The notes below the pieces were generated by a model, which did not search any database, was not told the origin of the DNA, and saw only the letters and a program-made list of their open reading frames with translations. A program made the position numbers and the translations under genes. Shown here piece by piece: positions 32,191 to 40,570 of a DNA stretch of 44,712 nt (within the stretch, counting starts at the first letter, position 1; each line of letters opens with the position of its first letter). The stretch is from the NCBI GenBank assembly GCA_964415045.1, contig CAYPZL010000019.1, positions 1-44,712 on the forward strand. Reading direction: 5' to 3'. The stretch is from CAYPZL01 sp964415045. Lineage in GTDB: Bacteria > Planctomycetota > Phycisphaerae > Sedimentisphaerales > Anaerobacaceae.

Positions 32191-33591
32191 TCATCGGACA
32201 CAGAAGATCGACAGGTTCCGAATGAGGGGTCTGGCGACGGCCTTTGTGATCTTGAGCCGGACCTTCGTCACCGTCGCGTCGTCGAACTGCTGAATATGCT
32301 TGTGGCCGATGCAACTGCCTTCGGCCAGCCTGCACCAGCTTCCGTCGGAGAGGCCTTCGAGCACGTAGGCTCTGACTCTCTCGCCCTTCGTGATCTCTTC
32401 CATGAGGATGGCGTGGTTGATCCGCTGCGGCCGTTTCAGATCCAGGACGAGCGTGTCGCCTTCCCCGCTGCCTTGCGCGACGGGCGCGCGAAAGCGCCTG
32501 CGAATCTCGTCCCCGAATTCCTTGAGGCGCACCACGTCGGGCGCCGGCATCAGGCCGTTGGGGTCGGGCGTCAAGCCGAGAATCAGCGTGGAGTTGCGCC
32601 CCACGGATCGATAGTACATCTGCACCAGCTTCTCCAGCGGATAGACGTGCTCCTCGTCGCCCGGCTCCCAGAACCACTCGTGTCGGCCGTTGTATCCGCG
32701 CAGGGGCGCGTCCGACATCGCCGGCATCCAGTACGCCCCGTCCGGGTCGCCTGTCCGAAGCAATCTGAGATGCTCGCTTGGGCTGTCACTGCCGTGCGAG
32801 TAGAAATTCGGGAACGTTGCCCAGCACGGGTAGGGGACCGTCCCCGATTCGGAGCCGCCCCAGCGGGCCTCGGCCAATTGTTCATTGTGATAGAAGAGGC
32901 AGTTGGGCTGGTGTTTCTTGACGATCGGCAGGACGTCGGGCGCGCCCTTGTCGGGATGGCTGGCGCCGCCGTCGAACCAGATCTCGAACAGCTCGCCGTA
33001 GCGGGTGCAGAGCTCGCGGACCATGCCCTCGCACATCCTTCTGTACCAGGCCTGGCGATTGTCGCGGAACTTGCCTTCGCCGTTGACCTGGAAATCGTGC
33101 ACGCCGAAGAAGGAATTCCATCGAATCCCCAGGTAGATGCCCGGCTTGAGGCCGTACTTGCGGCACGAGTCGACGAACTCGCGGACGACGTCGCCTTTGC
33201 CCTCACGCCACTTGATGGCCTTGAGGCAATACGGATTGACGTCGGACTGATAGAGGGCAAAGCCCGTCTCGTGGGTCGCCGTGAGGATGGCGAATCGCGC
33301 GCCGGCGGCTTTGGCCGCACGGATCCACTGATCCGTGTCGAGCCGTTGCGGGTTGAAGATGTTGTAGTCGGGCATCGGCGTGATGCGGTTGCCGCCTTGT
33401 CCGTACTTCTTGCCGTCGAAGACGTGCAGGTCGTAGTGGAAGACCACGCCTAATTCCGCTTCCTGCCAGGCGAGCTGCCGCGCGTTGGGCAACGGGAGAT
33501 TCGTCTCTTCGGCGCGGGCCCCCAATCCCGCAATGAGTGACGTGAGGACAAGAACCGTTTTTCCGAAAGCAGTAGTCGTCTGAGGCATCAT
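32191..33591 (-). CDS. GH29 alpha-L-fucosidase-like enzyme, secreted
   Basis: 466 residues from the ATG at 33591; an ATG at 33588 is equally placed behind tggag. A signal peptide (AFGKTVLVLTSLIAGLGARA) is followed by the GH29 barrel: ELGVVFHYDLHVFDG (HYD in place of the usual HWG), AILTATHETGFALYQSDVNP, and the nucleophile Asp207 in LFEIWFDGGA. The C-terminal region (about 380-466) is a small F5/8-like sandwich (GDTLVLDLKRPQRINHAILM). Length and order fit GH29. Retaining exo-fucosidases of this family release L-fucose from glycans. It sits between the GH172 and propeller genes (21 and 35 bases away), so all three are probably co-transcribed. Confidence 0.85.
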   Translation of the reverse strand: MMPQTTTAFGKTVLVLTSLIAGLGARAEETNLPLPNARQLAWQEAELGVVFHYDLHVFDGKKYGQGGNRITPMPDYNIFNPQRLDTDQWIRAAKAAGARFAILTATHETGFALYQSDVNPYCLKAIKWREGKGDVVREFVDSCRKYGLKPGIYLGIRWNSFFGVHDFQVNGEGKFRDNRQAWYRRMCEGMVRELCTRYGELFEIWFDGGASHPDKGAPDVLPIVKKHQPNCLFYHNEQLAEARWGGSESGTVPYPCWATFPNFYSHGSDSPSEHLRLLRTGDPDGAYWMPAMSDAPLRGYNGRHEWFWEPGDEEHVYPLEKLVQMYYRSVGRNSTLILGLTPDPNGLMPAPDVVRLKEFGDEIRRRFRAPVAQGSGEGDTLVLDLKRPQRINHAILMEEITKGERVRAYVLEGLSDGSWCRLAEGSCIGHKHIQQFDDATVTKVRLKITKAVARPLIRNLSIFCVR

Positions 33592-33612
33592 GTGCTCCAA
33601 AGTCTGTGAAAC

Positions 33613-35289
33613 TCACCGGTCGGCTTGCTTTGCCTTACGCTCGATCTCGCCGGCGGCCTTTTGCAACCGGGGGATGGACACGATGGGCCGGGCGGCCGCC
33701 TCCGGTTGCGGCGGCCGGTTGCACGTCGCGCCGGGCAGGGCGTACCAGAACGTCACCGCCGAGTATCCGAGCAGGTCCCACGGCTTTCGCATCTGCACGC
33801 CGAAGGACGCTTCGATATCGAACCGCAGGCGGCGGTCGAACGGGATGGCGTCCAGGCTGCGCGTGCGGGTGCAGATGTTGTAGCCGCGCGTCAAGCCGGC
33901 CGGACCCAAGCCGCCCACGCGCACGTTGGCGATGAAGGGCTCGTCGAATTCGTCGGCGCGCGTGGGATTCACGCCGCCGGCCCAGCCGTAATAGTCCTCG
34001 GTGCCCGTGCCGAAGTGCGTGGGGAAGCCCTTGTCCCAGGCGTCGTCCACGTAGATTTTTTCGTCGCCTTCGCCCCACCAGCCGTCCTCGATATTCAGCA
34101 CGGTCCAGGCGTCCCCGACGTACACGCCCCGGCCCCGGATGTCGACGAAGTTCCAATCCGCAAAGGGCGTTCCCGGCACGATCTCGTCGGGTCGCCAGTG
34201 GGCGTGGAAGTGCATCGACCGCGCGTCCCAATCCCAGCGTCTCGCCTCCGCGCTCAGGGCCACCGCCACCGGTTGCTTTCCCAGGTTGAGGACCTCGATC
34301 CTGGCGGACGCCTTGTACGGCATGACCCAGCGGCACGTCATCGTCCCGTCCTCTGCGACGGTGCGCTCCCACGTGTGGAACGGATGCAGCGAGTCGGCAC
34401 AGCAGAAGAAATCGCCCACCGGACACCAGACGGTCGGCTCGCCGTCGCAGGTCATCGTCAGGACGGTCGAGCGCAAGGCCGTATTGAGTTTGTCGGCCTT
34501 GAGCCGGATCGTGACGTTTCGTACGGCGGCCGGACCGGCGGGCAGTGTCATTGTGTGAGTTTCACCCGGAGCGAGCGTTACAGATGCGCCCGTTTTCGCG
34601 TCGGGCTTCTCGTAAAGCATCTTGCCGAATCTCTCTATATCCACCGTTTCGTAGCGGGCCATGCTGAACGTTTCCACCGGCGTTCCCGGCGGGTAGCCGC
34701 GGTAGTTGATGATGTGATAGAAGGGCTTTCCCGTCATCGTGATTTTGCAGCTTCTGGCAAAGGGCAGGGGCAGATACAGATCGCCCGCCCGCGCGGTAAA
34801 GGCGGCAAAGGGAGGCTTGACGAATCCTTTCGCAGTTACGAGCTTGATGAGGCTTTCTTCGATGACCGGTTCGGCCGCTCCGTCCAGGTAGATTCTGACG
34901 TTGGGGCCGACCCGCTCGTTGAAATTGTAGTAGAAAAACGGCGTCCAGATGCGCGTGACGCAGCCCGGCCCGTCGTGTTCCATGACGACCCACTCGGTCT
35001 GTCCGCCGACCGTCTCGGTCCGGATGAAGCCGAGCCCGTCGCTGTCGGCGAACCAGCCCGGCTGGTCCCGGTGCACCGAGGCGCGATTGTAGCTCGACGC
35101 CTGAAGCGACCGGTACCGCGGACGAGGAAACCGCGCCGGACCGTCGCGGTCCACCATCTCCTCCAGCAAGGTTTCCAGAGTAATGTCCTTTGTTATCGAG
35201 AGGTCCGCCGCTCCAGGAGATGTTTCCAGAATCAGGACGACAACCGCAGCAAACAGTGCATATCTCTGCCAACGCGAGATGTATTCCAT
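33613..35289 (-). CDS. DUF2961 / GH172-family protein, secreted
   Basis: 558 residues. The signal peptide is YALFAAVVVLILETSPGAAD. Characteristic DUF2961 segments follow: SLQASSYNRASVHRDQPGWF, TEWVVMEHDGPGCVTRIWTP, NVRIYLDGAAEPVIEESL, and near residue 405-430 the acidic pair GWWGEGDEKIYVDD and HFGTGTEDYYGWAGG. In characterised GH172 enzymes Glu residues in these two motifs are catalytic, acting on alpha-D-fructofuranosides or D-arabinofuranosides. It is the first gene of a three-gene run with GH29 and a propeller hydrolase. Fits the arabinofuranose theme set by GH127 and GH51 at 17.8-23 kb (inference). cctcc (aggagg on the coding strand) is near the ATG. Confidence 0.85.
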   Translation of the reverse strand: MEYISRWQRYALFAAVVVLILETSPGAADLSITKDITLETLLEEMVDRDGPARFPRPRYRSLQASSYNRASVHRDQPGWFADSDGLGFIRTETVGGQTEWVVMEHDGPGCVTRIWTPFFYYNFNERVGPNVRIYLDGAAEPVIEESLIKLVTAKGFVKPPFAAFTARAGDLYLPLPFARSCKITMTGKPFYHIINYRGYPPGTPVETFSMARYETVDIERFGKMLYEKPDAKTGASVTLAPGETHTMTLPAGPAAVRNVTIRLKADKLNTALRSTVLTMTCDGEPTVWCPVGDFFCCADSLHPFHTWERTVAEDGTMTCRWVMPYKASARIEVLNLGKQPVAVALSAEARRWDWDARSMHFHAHWRPDEIVPGTPFADWNFVDIRGRGVYVGDAWTVLNIEDGWWGEGDEKIYVDDAWDKGFPTHFGTGTEDYYGWAGGVNPTRADEFDEPFIANVRVGGLGPAGLTRGYNICTRTRSLDAIPFDRRLRFDIEASFGVQMRKPWDLLGYSAVTFWYALPGATCNRPPQPEAAARPIVSIPRLQKAAGEIERKAKQADR

Positions 35290-35429
35290 TGCTTCCTCCT
35301 ATCCAGAACAGGATGCTTGCGGTGTGCCTTCAGTCAGCATGGGACTTTTCGCCCGGCTTGCCCTGCCGGCGCATCGCTCGCGCCGAATTGTGGCGGGGTT
35401 TGGCCCGACATAACCGACCCTCTCGGTGT

Positions 35430-35765
35430 TTATGAACCACCGGCTCGGCGTTCAGGCGTGTGTCCCGCCGGGATCAGAAATTCCGGCGAGACGTTCCAGC
35501 GTTGGCTGTCATCGATCATGACGGTGACCGTCCTCTTGTTGAGCTTCTGAACGACGCCGCGCTTCCATTCACTGCTCGGCGCCTGGAATTCGACCCGGTC
35601 GCCAATGTTGAATCGCGACATGAGCGCCGTGCTTCGCGCCTGGGCGATTAGCTTGAGGCGTTCGACGATCAGGCGATTGAGAAAACGCAGGTCCTCTTCG
35701 CCCAGACGTCGAATCGCCTCGGCAGCGTCATTTCTGTCCTTCAGCATGCAGCGTTCATTCGACAT
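35430..35765 (-). CDS. Small protein with KOW/SH3-like beta domain
   Basis: 111 residues. A helical N-terminal half (AEAIRRLGEEDLRFLNRLIV, ERLKLIAQARS) is followed by a beta-barrel-like half (SRFNIGDRVEFQAPSSEWKR, GVVQKLNKRTVTVMIDD, WNVSPEFLIPAG). The second part has the look of a nucleic-acid-binding KOW/SH3 barrel. It starts three bases after the leuB stop, which suggests translational coupling. No good independent ribosome-binding site is present. The function is unknown; RNA binding is a guess from shape. Confidence 0.65.
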   Translation of the reverse strand: MSNERCMLKDRNDAAEAIRRLGEEDLRFLNRLIVERLKLIAQARSTALMSRFNIGDRVEFQAPSSEWKRGVVQKLNKRTVTVMIDDSQRWNVSPEFLIPAGHTPERRAGGS

Positions 35766-35768
35766 GAT

Positions 35769-36848
35769 TCAGCCTGCCACTAATTCGGCGACGAGGTCGC
35801 CGACTTCGCTGGTGGAGTAGCCCATCCGTCCGGCGGCGAGGGATTTGAGCTTTTCACCGGTGACGCACATCACGGCCTTCTCGATGGCCTCGGCGGCCTT
35901 GGTTTCACCGAGCGTATCGAGCATCATCTGGGCCGAGCAGATGGCCGCCAGCGGGTTGATGACGCCCTGGCCGGTGTACTTCGGGGCGCTGCCGCCGATG
36001 GGCTCGAACATGCTGACGCCCTCGGGATTGATGTTGCCGCCGGCGGCGATGCCCATCCCGCCCTGCGTGATGGCGCCGAGGTCGGTGATGATGTCGCCGA
36101 ACATGTTGCCGGTGACGATCACGTCGAACCACTCGGGATTCTTGACCATCCACATGCAGGTGGCGTCGACGTGGTAGTAGTCGCGCCGGATGTCGGGATA
36201 TTCGGCCTGGCCCATCTCATGGAAGGCCCGCTCCCAGAGATCGTAGATGAAGGTCAGCACGTTGGTCTTGCCGCAGAGGGCCAGCGTGTTCTCGTTGCCC
36301 TTGCCGCGGGCCTTCTTGCCGTGCTTCCTGGCGTACTCGAAGGCGTACTTGAGGCAGCGGTCCACCTGGAAGCGATTGTAGACCGCCGATTGGACCGCCA
36401 CTTCGTTGGGTGTGCCCTTCATGGTGAATCCGCCGGTGCCGGTGTAGGCGTCGCCGGTGTTTTCGCGGACCACGACGTAATCGATCTCGGCCGGGCCCTT
36501 GTCCTTCAGCGGCGTCTCGACGCCCGGGTAGAGCTTCACCGGCCGCAGGTTGATATACTGGTCCAGCTCGAAGCGAGCCTTGAGCAGGATGCCTTTCTCC
36601 AGGATGCCCGGCGCCACGTCCGGGTGCCCGATCGCGCCCAACAGAATCGTGTCGAACTGGCGCAGCTCCTCGACGGCACTGTCGGGCAGCGTTTCGCCCG
36701 TACGCTTGTATCGCTCGCCGCCGAAATCGAACTCGGTCAGCTCGACTTTGAAATCAAATTTGTCGGCGGCGGTCTTCAACACCTTGACCGCTTCGGCCGT
36801 TACTTCCGGCCCGGTCCCGTCGCCGGGAATTACTGCAATTTTGTACAC
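35769..36848 (-). CDS. leuB: 3-isopropylmalate dehydrogenase
   Basis: 359 residues. It oxidises and decarboxylates 3-isopropylmalate to 2-ketoisocaproate with NAD, in the cytosol. Family marks are IAVIPGDGTGPEVTAEAV, ILLGAIGHPDVAPG, the substrate-binding Arg in ARFELDQYINLRPV, VVVRENTGDAYTG, the metal-binding Asp residues in TGNMFGDIITDLGA and the NAD site EPIGGSAPKYTGQG. Length is normal for the family. Tartrate/isocitrate dehydrogenase relatives look alike, but the neighbouring leuA, leuC and leuD settle the assignment. It is separated from leuD by two sulfatase genes. gagaatcgaagg-type purines precede the ATG. Confidence 0.92.
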   Translation of the reverse strand: MYKIAVIPGDGTGPEVTAEAVKVLKTAADKFDFKVELTEFDFGGERYKRTGETLPDSAVEELRQFDTILLGAIGHPDVAPGILEKGILLKARFELDQYINLRPVKLYPGVETPLKDKGPAEIDYVVVRENTGDAYTGTGGFTMKGTPNEVAVQSAVYNRFQVDRCLKYAFEYARKHGKKARGKGNENTLALCGKTNVLTFIYDLWERAFHEMGQAEYPDIRRDYYHVDATCMWMVKNPEWFDVIVTGNMFGDIITDLGAITQGGMGIAAGGNINPEGVSMFEPIGGSAPKYTGQGVINPLAAICSAQMMLDTLGETKAAEAIEKAVMCVTGEKLKSLAAGRMGYSTSEVGDLVAELVAG

Positions 36849-36894
36849 CTTCGATTCTCCTTTTCTAAAACGTCAAACGACTGTCGTCTGAAAT

Positions 36895-38367
36895 TTATTC
36901 CTTATGGTTCGGATTCGGCGTGGGCATCGCCGCGTCCACTTCTTTTCTCCATTCGTGCAGCATCCGTCGCAGCTTGCCCGCCATCTCAGGCATCGCGGCG
37001 GCCAGGTCGTGCTGCTCGCCGATGTCGTCCCGGAGATTATACAGTTCGATGTGGTTGTCCTCATAGAATTCTATGAGTTTGTAATCGCCGAGGCGGATCG
37101 CGCCGCCTGGAGAGCCGCCCTGATTGCCGTAATGGGGATAATGCCAGTAGAACGCGCGGCCCTTTTGCCGGCCGCGTCGCCGGAGCAGGCCGACCATGCT
37201 GCGTCCGTCCAGATGTTGCTGCGGTTTCGCGGGCACGCCCGCCATTTCCAGGATCGTCGGGTAGAAATCCGTGCTGATCACCGGCTCGTGGCAAACACCG
37301 CCGCCCTCGACCTGTCCGGGCCAGCGAACCATCATCGGCTCGCGAATCCCGCCTTCGTAGAGCCAGCCTTTGCCGGCCCGCAGGGGCAGGTTGCAGGTCG
37401 GGTGGCCTTCCGAGGTGGAAAGCCCCCCGTTGTCGGACATGAAAAAGACCACGGTGTTGTGCGCCAGGTCCAGGCGCTCCAGCGCGTCGAGGACCTTGCC
37501 GACCGCCTGGTCCATCGCTTCGACCATGCCGGCATAGACGGCGTGGTTCTGCACGAGGCGCACCTTGCGAGCCCCCTCCTTGCCCCAGGCGGGACCTTCG
37601 TGCTCCACGCTCTCGGCCTTCTTCTCGTACTTGGCCCGCAGATCCGCTCGCGCCATCAGCGGTGTATGAACGGAGTAAAACGACAGATACGCCAGGAAGG
37701 GCCGGTCTTTGTTGGTCTCGATGAACCGGCACGTCTCGGTCGCCAGCCGGTCGGGCAGATGCTCGCCGGCCGGACCGTCCGGGAGCTTGGGATTGCCGTA
37801 CGGGGAAAAGTACTTCTTGCCCCCGTACGGGCCGCCCCGCTCGAGCCCGCCTTTGTTGACGTCGAAGCCCTGGTCCTCCGGATAGAAACCCTCCCCGCCT
37901 AAGTGCCACTTGCCCGCGAAGAACGTCGCGTAGCCGTGCTGCTTGAGCGCCTCGGCCAGCGTCACTTCTTCCAGCGGCAGCCGGTCGCGGTAGCGAGCCG
38001 GCAGCAGCCGCCTGCTCTTTGGCCAGCGACGTCCCACCCTGTCAGGCTGCGGAGCGCCGAAGTAATCGGTCGTCCTCAGCCGCGCCGGGTATTTGCCCGT
38101 CATGATGCTGGCCCGCGTGGGCGAGCAGACCGGGCAGGCCGCGTACGCGTTGGTGAAACGCATGCTTCCGGCCGCCAGCCGGTCCACGTTCGGTGTCTCG
38201 TAGAACGTGCTGCCGAAACAGCCCAGGTCCGTCCAGCCCAAATCGTCCACGAGAAAGAACACGAAGTTCGTTCTCTTTCGTTCCGTTGCGAACAGTCGCG
38301 GCGTCGCCCCGGTCGCCGGCAGCAATGCCGTCGCGCTCAAGGCCTTCAAGAAATCACGTCGATTCAT
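36895..38367 (-). CDS. Tat-exported sulfatase (formylglycine type)
   Basis: 490 residues. The Tat signal is MNRRDFLKALSATALLPATG. The sulfatase N-terminal metal site NFVFFLVDDLGWTDLGCFGS and the formylglycine motif CSPTRASIMTG (Cys81) are intact; the Cys is oxidised by a formylglycine-generating enzyme or anaerobic maturase. Later metal ligands are in VFFMSDNGGLSTSEGH, and FYWHYPHYGN and YKLIEFYEDNHIELYNL are typical of S1-family planctomycete enzymes. It is a paralogue of the next gene upstream (38399-39934), with the same order of motifs. cgaggagaaac precedes the ATG. Substrate: a sulfated polysaccharide or its oligomers; position specificity cannot be told. It lies within the leu gene run. 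Confidence 0.92.
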   Translation of the reverse strand: MNRRDFLKALSATALLPATGATPRLFATERKRTNFVFFLVDDLGWTDLGCFGSTFYETPNVDRLAAGSMRFTNAYAACPVCSPTRASIMTGKYPARLRTTDYFGAPQPDRVGRRWPKSRRLLPARYRDRLPLEEVTLAEALKQHGYATFFAGKWHLGGEGFYPEDQGFDVNKGGLERGGPYGGKKYFSPYGNPKLPDGPAGEHLPDRLATETCRFIETNKDRPFLAYLSFYSVHTPLMARADLRAKYEKKAESVEHEGPAWGKEGARKVRLVQNHAVYAGMVEAMDQAVGKVLDALERLDLAHNTVVFFMSDNGGLSTSEGHPTCNLPLRAGKGWLYEGGIREPMMVRWPGQVEGGGVCHEPVISTDFYPTILEMAGVPAKPQQHLDGRSMVGLLRRRGRQKGRAFYWHYPHYGNQGGSPGGAIRLGDYKLIEFYEDNHIELYNLRDDIGEQHDLAAAMPEMAGKLRRMLHEWRKEVDAAMPTPNPNHKE

Positions 38368-38398
38368 ATGTTTCTCCTCGATTTTCCAGGCGGTTCGC

Positions 38399-39934
38399 TC
38401 ATCTTGCGGCGCGCTTTCTGGAATCCACCCACGTTGGATAATCGTCGCGCGGCTCGCCTTCGGGCATGCGGGCGTTCATCGCGGTCCGCCAGGCGTGCAG
38501 CATGCGACGAAGCTCGGCGGCCTTTTGGGGCATCTTGGCGGCCAGGTCGTTTTGCTCGCCGATGTCGGTCTTGAGGTTGTACAGCTCGACGCGCCCGTCC
38601 TCGTACCACTCGATCAGCTTGTAGTCCCCGGCTCGCACCGCGCCGCTGGGCCGGTTGCCGCTGCCGTGGTAGTGCGGGTAGTGCCAGTAGATCGCGTCGC
38701 GCCGCAACGTGCCCGTCCGTTTCAGCAGGGGCACGAGGCTGAGGCCGTCCACGTGCTGCTCCGGTCTGCGCGACAGGCCCGCCATCTCCAGCATCGTCGG
38801 ATAGAAATCGGTGCTCGTCACCGGCTCGTGACATACACTGCCCGCCTCGACCACGCCGGGCCACTTGATCAGCATCGGCTCGCGGATGCCGCCTTCGTAG
38901 AGCCAGCCCTTGCCCGCCCGCAGCGGGAGATTGCATGTCGGCCCCTCGCGACCGACGGTGGAGAGCCCGCCGTTGTCGGACATGAAGATCACGACCGTGT
39001 TGTCGTCCAGTCCCAACTCTTCGAGCTTGTCGAGGACGCGCCCGACGCTTTCATCGACGCTCTGAACCATCCCCGCGTAGACGGCGTGGTCCTGCACCAT
39101 CCGCGTCTTGTAGCGCCCGTAAACGCCCTTGGCGTGCGGGCCCGCCGGCTTGGGCAGGTCCTCGGCCTTGGCCTTGTACTTGTCCGCCAGCTCCTTCTTC
39201 GATTCCAGCGGCGTGTGCACCGCGTAGTGCGAGAGATAAAGCAGGAACGGTTTGTCCTTGTTCGCTTCGAGGAATTTCAGCGATTCGTCCGTGAGGCGGT
39301 CGGTCAGGTATTCGCCCTCCTTCCCGCCCGGCGGCATCGTCTCCAGCTTGCGGTTGCGTTTCTCGTAGGGGTAGAAGTACGTCGGCGGCGCGCCGGACCA
39401 ATCCCCGCCGATATTGACGTCGAAGCCCTGGCGGTCGGGATAGTACGTGCGCCTCGTTTCGTCCCGCGTGGACAGGTGCCACTTGCCGACGAAGCCGGTC
39501 GCGTAGCCGGCTTCCTTCAATGCCTCGGCAATCGTCACTTCCTCCAGCGGCATGTACTCGCGGTAGGCCGTGGGCTTCTGAGACCCGCCGATCCACTGCG
39601 TGATGCCGAGCCGGGCCGGATACTTGCCCGTCATGATGCTGGCCCGCGTCGGCGAGCACACCGGACAGGCGGCGTAGGCGTTCGTGAAACGCATCCCCTG
39701 CGCCGCTAAGCGGTCGACGTTCGGCGTTTCGTGGAACGTGCTGCCGTAGCAGCCCAGGTCCTTCCAGCCCATATCGTCGATCAGGAAGAACACGAAGTTC
39801 GGCCTTTTCGACGGCGCTCGTCGTTTGCTCCCATCGCCAAGGCCTGCGGCCTTGACGCTGCCACCCAGTCCCAGCACGGCCGCGGCGCCTGCGGCCTTAA
39901 GAAACGCGCGCCTGTTCAAAAAATCGTACTTCAT
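38399..39934 (-). CDS. Tat-exported sulfatase with an in-frame REP insertion
   Basis: 511 residues. A Tat-type signal (FLNRRAFLKAAGAAAVLGLG) is followed by residues 24-35 (GGSVKAAGLGDG) encoded by a copy of the 34-bp REP element, then the mature enzyme: NFVFFLIDDMGWKDLGCYGS, formylglycine motif CSPTRASIMTG (Cys93), GKWHLSTRDE, VIFMSDNGGLSTVGREGP, YKLIEWYEDGRVELYNL. The catalytic residues are intact, so the REP insertion seems to be tolerated because it falls at the signal/mature junction. taggag precedes the ATG at about ten bases. Paralogue of the following sulfatase, 31 bases downstream; 20 bases after leuD. Confidence 0.92.
   Translation of the reverse strand: MKYDFLNRRAFLKAAGAAAVLGLGGSVKAAGLGDGSKRRAPSKRPNFVFFLIDDMGWKDLGCYGSTFHETPNVDRLAAQGMRFTNAYAACPVCSPTRASIMTGKYPARLGITQWIGGSQKPTAYREYMPLEEVTIAEALKEAGYATGFVGKWHLSTRDETRRTYYPDRQGFDVNIGGDWSGAPPTYFYPYEKRNRKLETMPPGGKEGEYLTDRLTDESLKFLEANKDKPFLLYLSHYAVHTPLESKKELADKYKAKAEDLPKPAGPHAKGVYGRYKTRMVQDHAVYAGMVQSVDESVGRVLDKLEELGLDDNTVVIFMSDNGGLSTVGREGPTCNLPLRAGKGWLYEGGIREPMLIKWPGVVEAGSVCHEPVTSTDFYPTMLEMAGLSRRPEQHVDGLSLVPLLKRTGTLRRDAIYWHYPHYHGSGNRPSGAVRAGDYKLIEWYEDGRVELYNLKTDIGEQNDLAAKMPQKAAELRRMLHAWRTAMNARMPEGEPRDDYPTWVDSRKRAAR
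39831..39864 (-). repeat. REP element inside the sulfatase reading frame
   Basis: 34 bases identical to 23624-23657, with the internal hairpin aaggcc-tgc-ggcctt. On the coding strand it encodes residues 24-35 of the sulfatase, between its Tat signal and catalytic domain. Confidence 0.85.
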
Positions 39935-39954
39935 TTTTCCCGGGCTCCTACATG

Positions 39955-40440
39955 TCACGCACTCGTTTTGGTGATGTGGTTGAGCAATCCGCCGTCTTTG
40001 ATGATCTCCAGGGCGAAATCGGGCAGCGGCTGGAAGCCGATCTCGACGCCGCTGGTTGTGTCCTTGATCGTGCCGGCGTCGTAGTCGATCTCGATCTCGT
40101 CGCCGTCGCCGATCTTCTCCACCGCCTCGGCCGACTCGATCAGGTAGAACCCGCAGTCGATCGCGTTGCGGTAGAAGATGCGCGCGAAGCTTTTGGCGAT
40201 CACCGTCTGCACCTTCGCCCCGCGAATCGCCCAGACCGCGTGCTCGCGACTGGACCCGCAGCCAAAATCCTCGCCCGCCACGATCACATCGCCGGCCGCA
40301 ACCTTCGCGACGAATCCCGCATCGAGGTCTTCCAGGCAATGCTTCGCCAGCTCCTGCTCATCATCCGTATTCAAATACCGAGCCGGAATGATCTCGTCGG
40401 TATTGACGTGGTCACGTTGGTATACATGTGCTTTTGCCAT
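39955..40440 (-). CDS. leuD: 3-isopropylmalate dehydratase small subunit
   Basis: 161 residues. Partner of LeuC in isomerising 2- to 3-isopropylmalate. Hallmarks: VNTDEIIPARYLNT at the start, the swivelling-domain signature GEDFGCGSSREHAVWAI, VIAKSFARIFYRNAIDCGFY and a short C-terminal tail typical of the small (archaeal/bacterial type 2) LeuD. The long gap to leuC (524 bases) is filled by a four-helix-bundle gene and its flanking repeats. Downstream, a sulfatase gene begins 20 bases after the stop. The ribosome-binding site gtgagg lies eight or so bases upstream. Cytosolic. Confidence 0.93.
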   Translation of the reverse strand: MAKAHVYQRDHVNTDEIIPARYLNTDDEQELAKHCLEDLDAGFVAKVAAGDVIVAGEDFGCGSSREHAVWAIRGAKVQTVIAKSFARIFYRNAIDCGFYLIESAEAVEKIGDGDEIEIDYDAGTIKDTTSGVEIGFQPLPDFALEIIKDGGLLNHITKTSA

Positions 40441-40503
40441 AACATCCTCACTTGTGAGATGGAAAATCGAAATCCTAATTCCTAAACCCTAAACAATTCC
40501 GAA

Positions 40504-40570
40504 ATTCAAATTGCCGAATGCTCCAAACATCATTGGCTCTTCGTCACTGGTCAAAATCAAATAGCAAAAT
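40504..40570. repeat. 3' flank and left inverted repeat of four-helix-bundle cassette A
   Basis: 40504-40528 (attcaaattgccgaatgctc, then caaac) is closely similar to 42315-42337 next to cassette B. 40553-40570 (aaaatcaaatagcaaaat) is an inverted match, 16 of 18, to 40940-40957 at the other end of the gene and ends exactly at the stop codon. Confidence 0.7.

Noticed and set aside
32156..32677. N-terminal extension of the propeller hydrolase at 31130
   Set aside because: It overlaps the GH29 gene in another frame; the ATG at 32155 has a strong ribosome-binding site and signal peptide.
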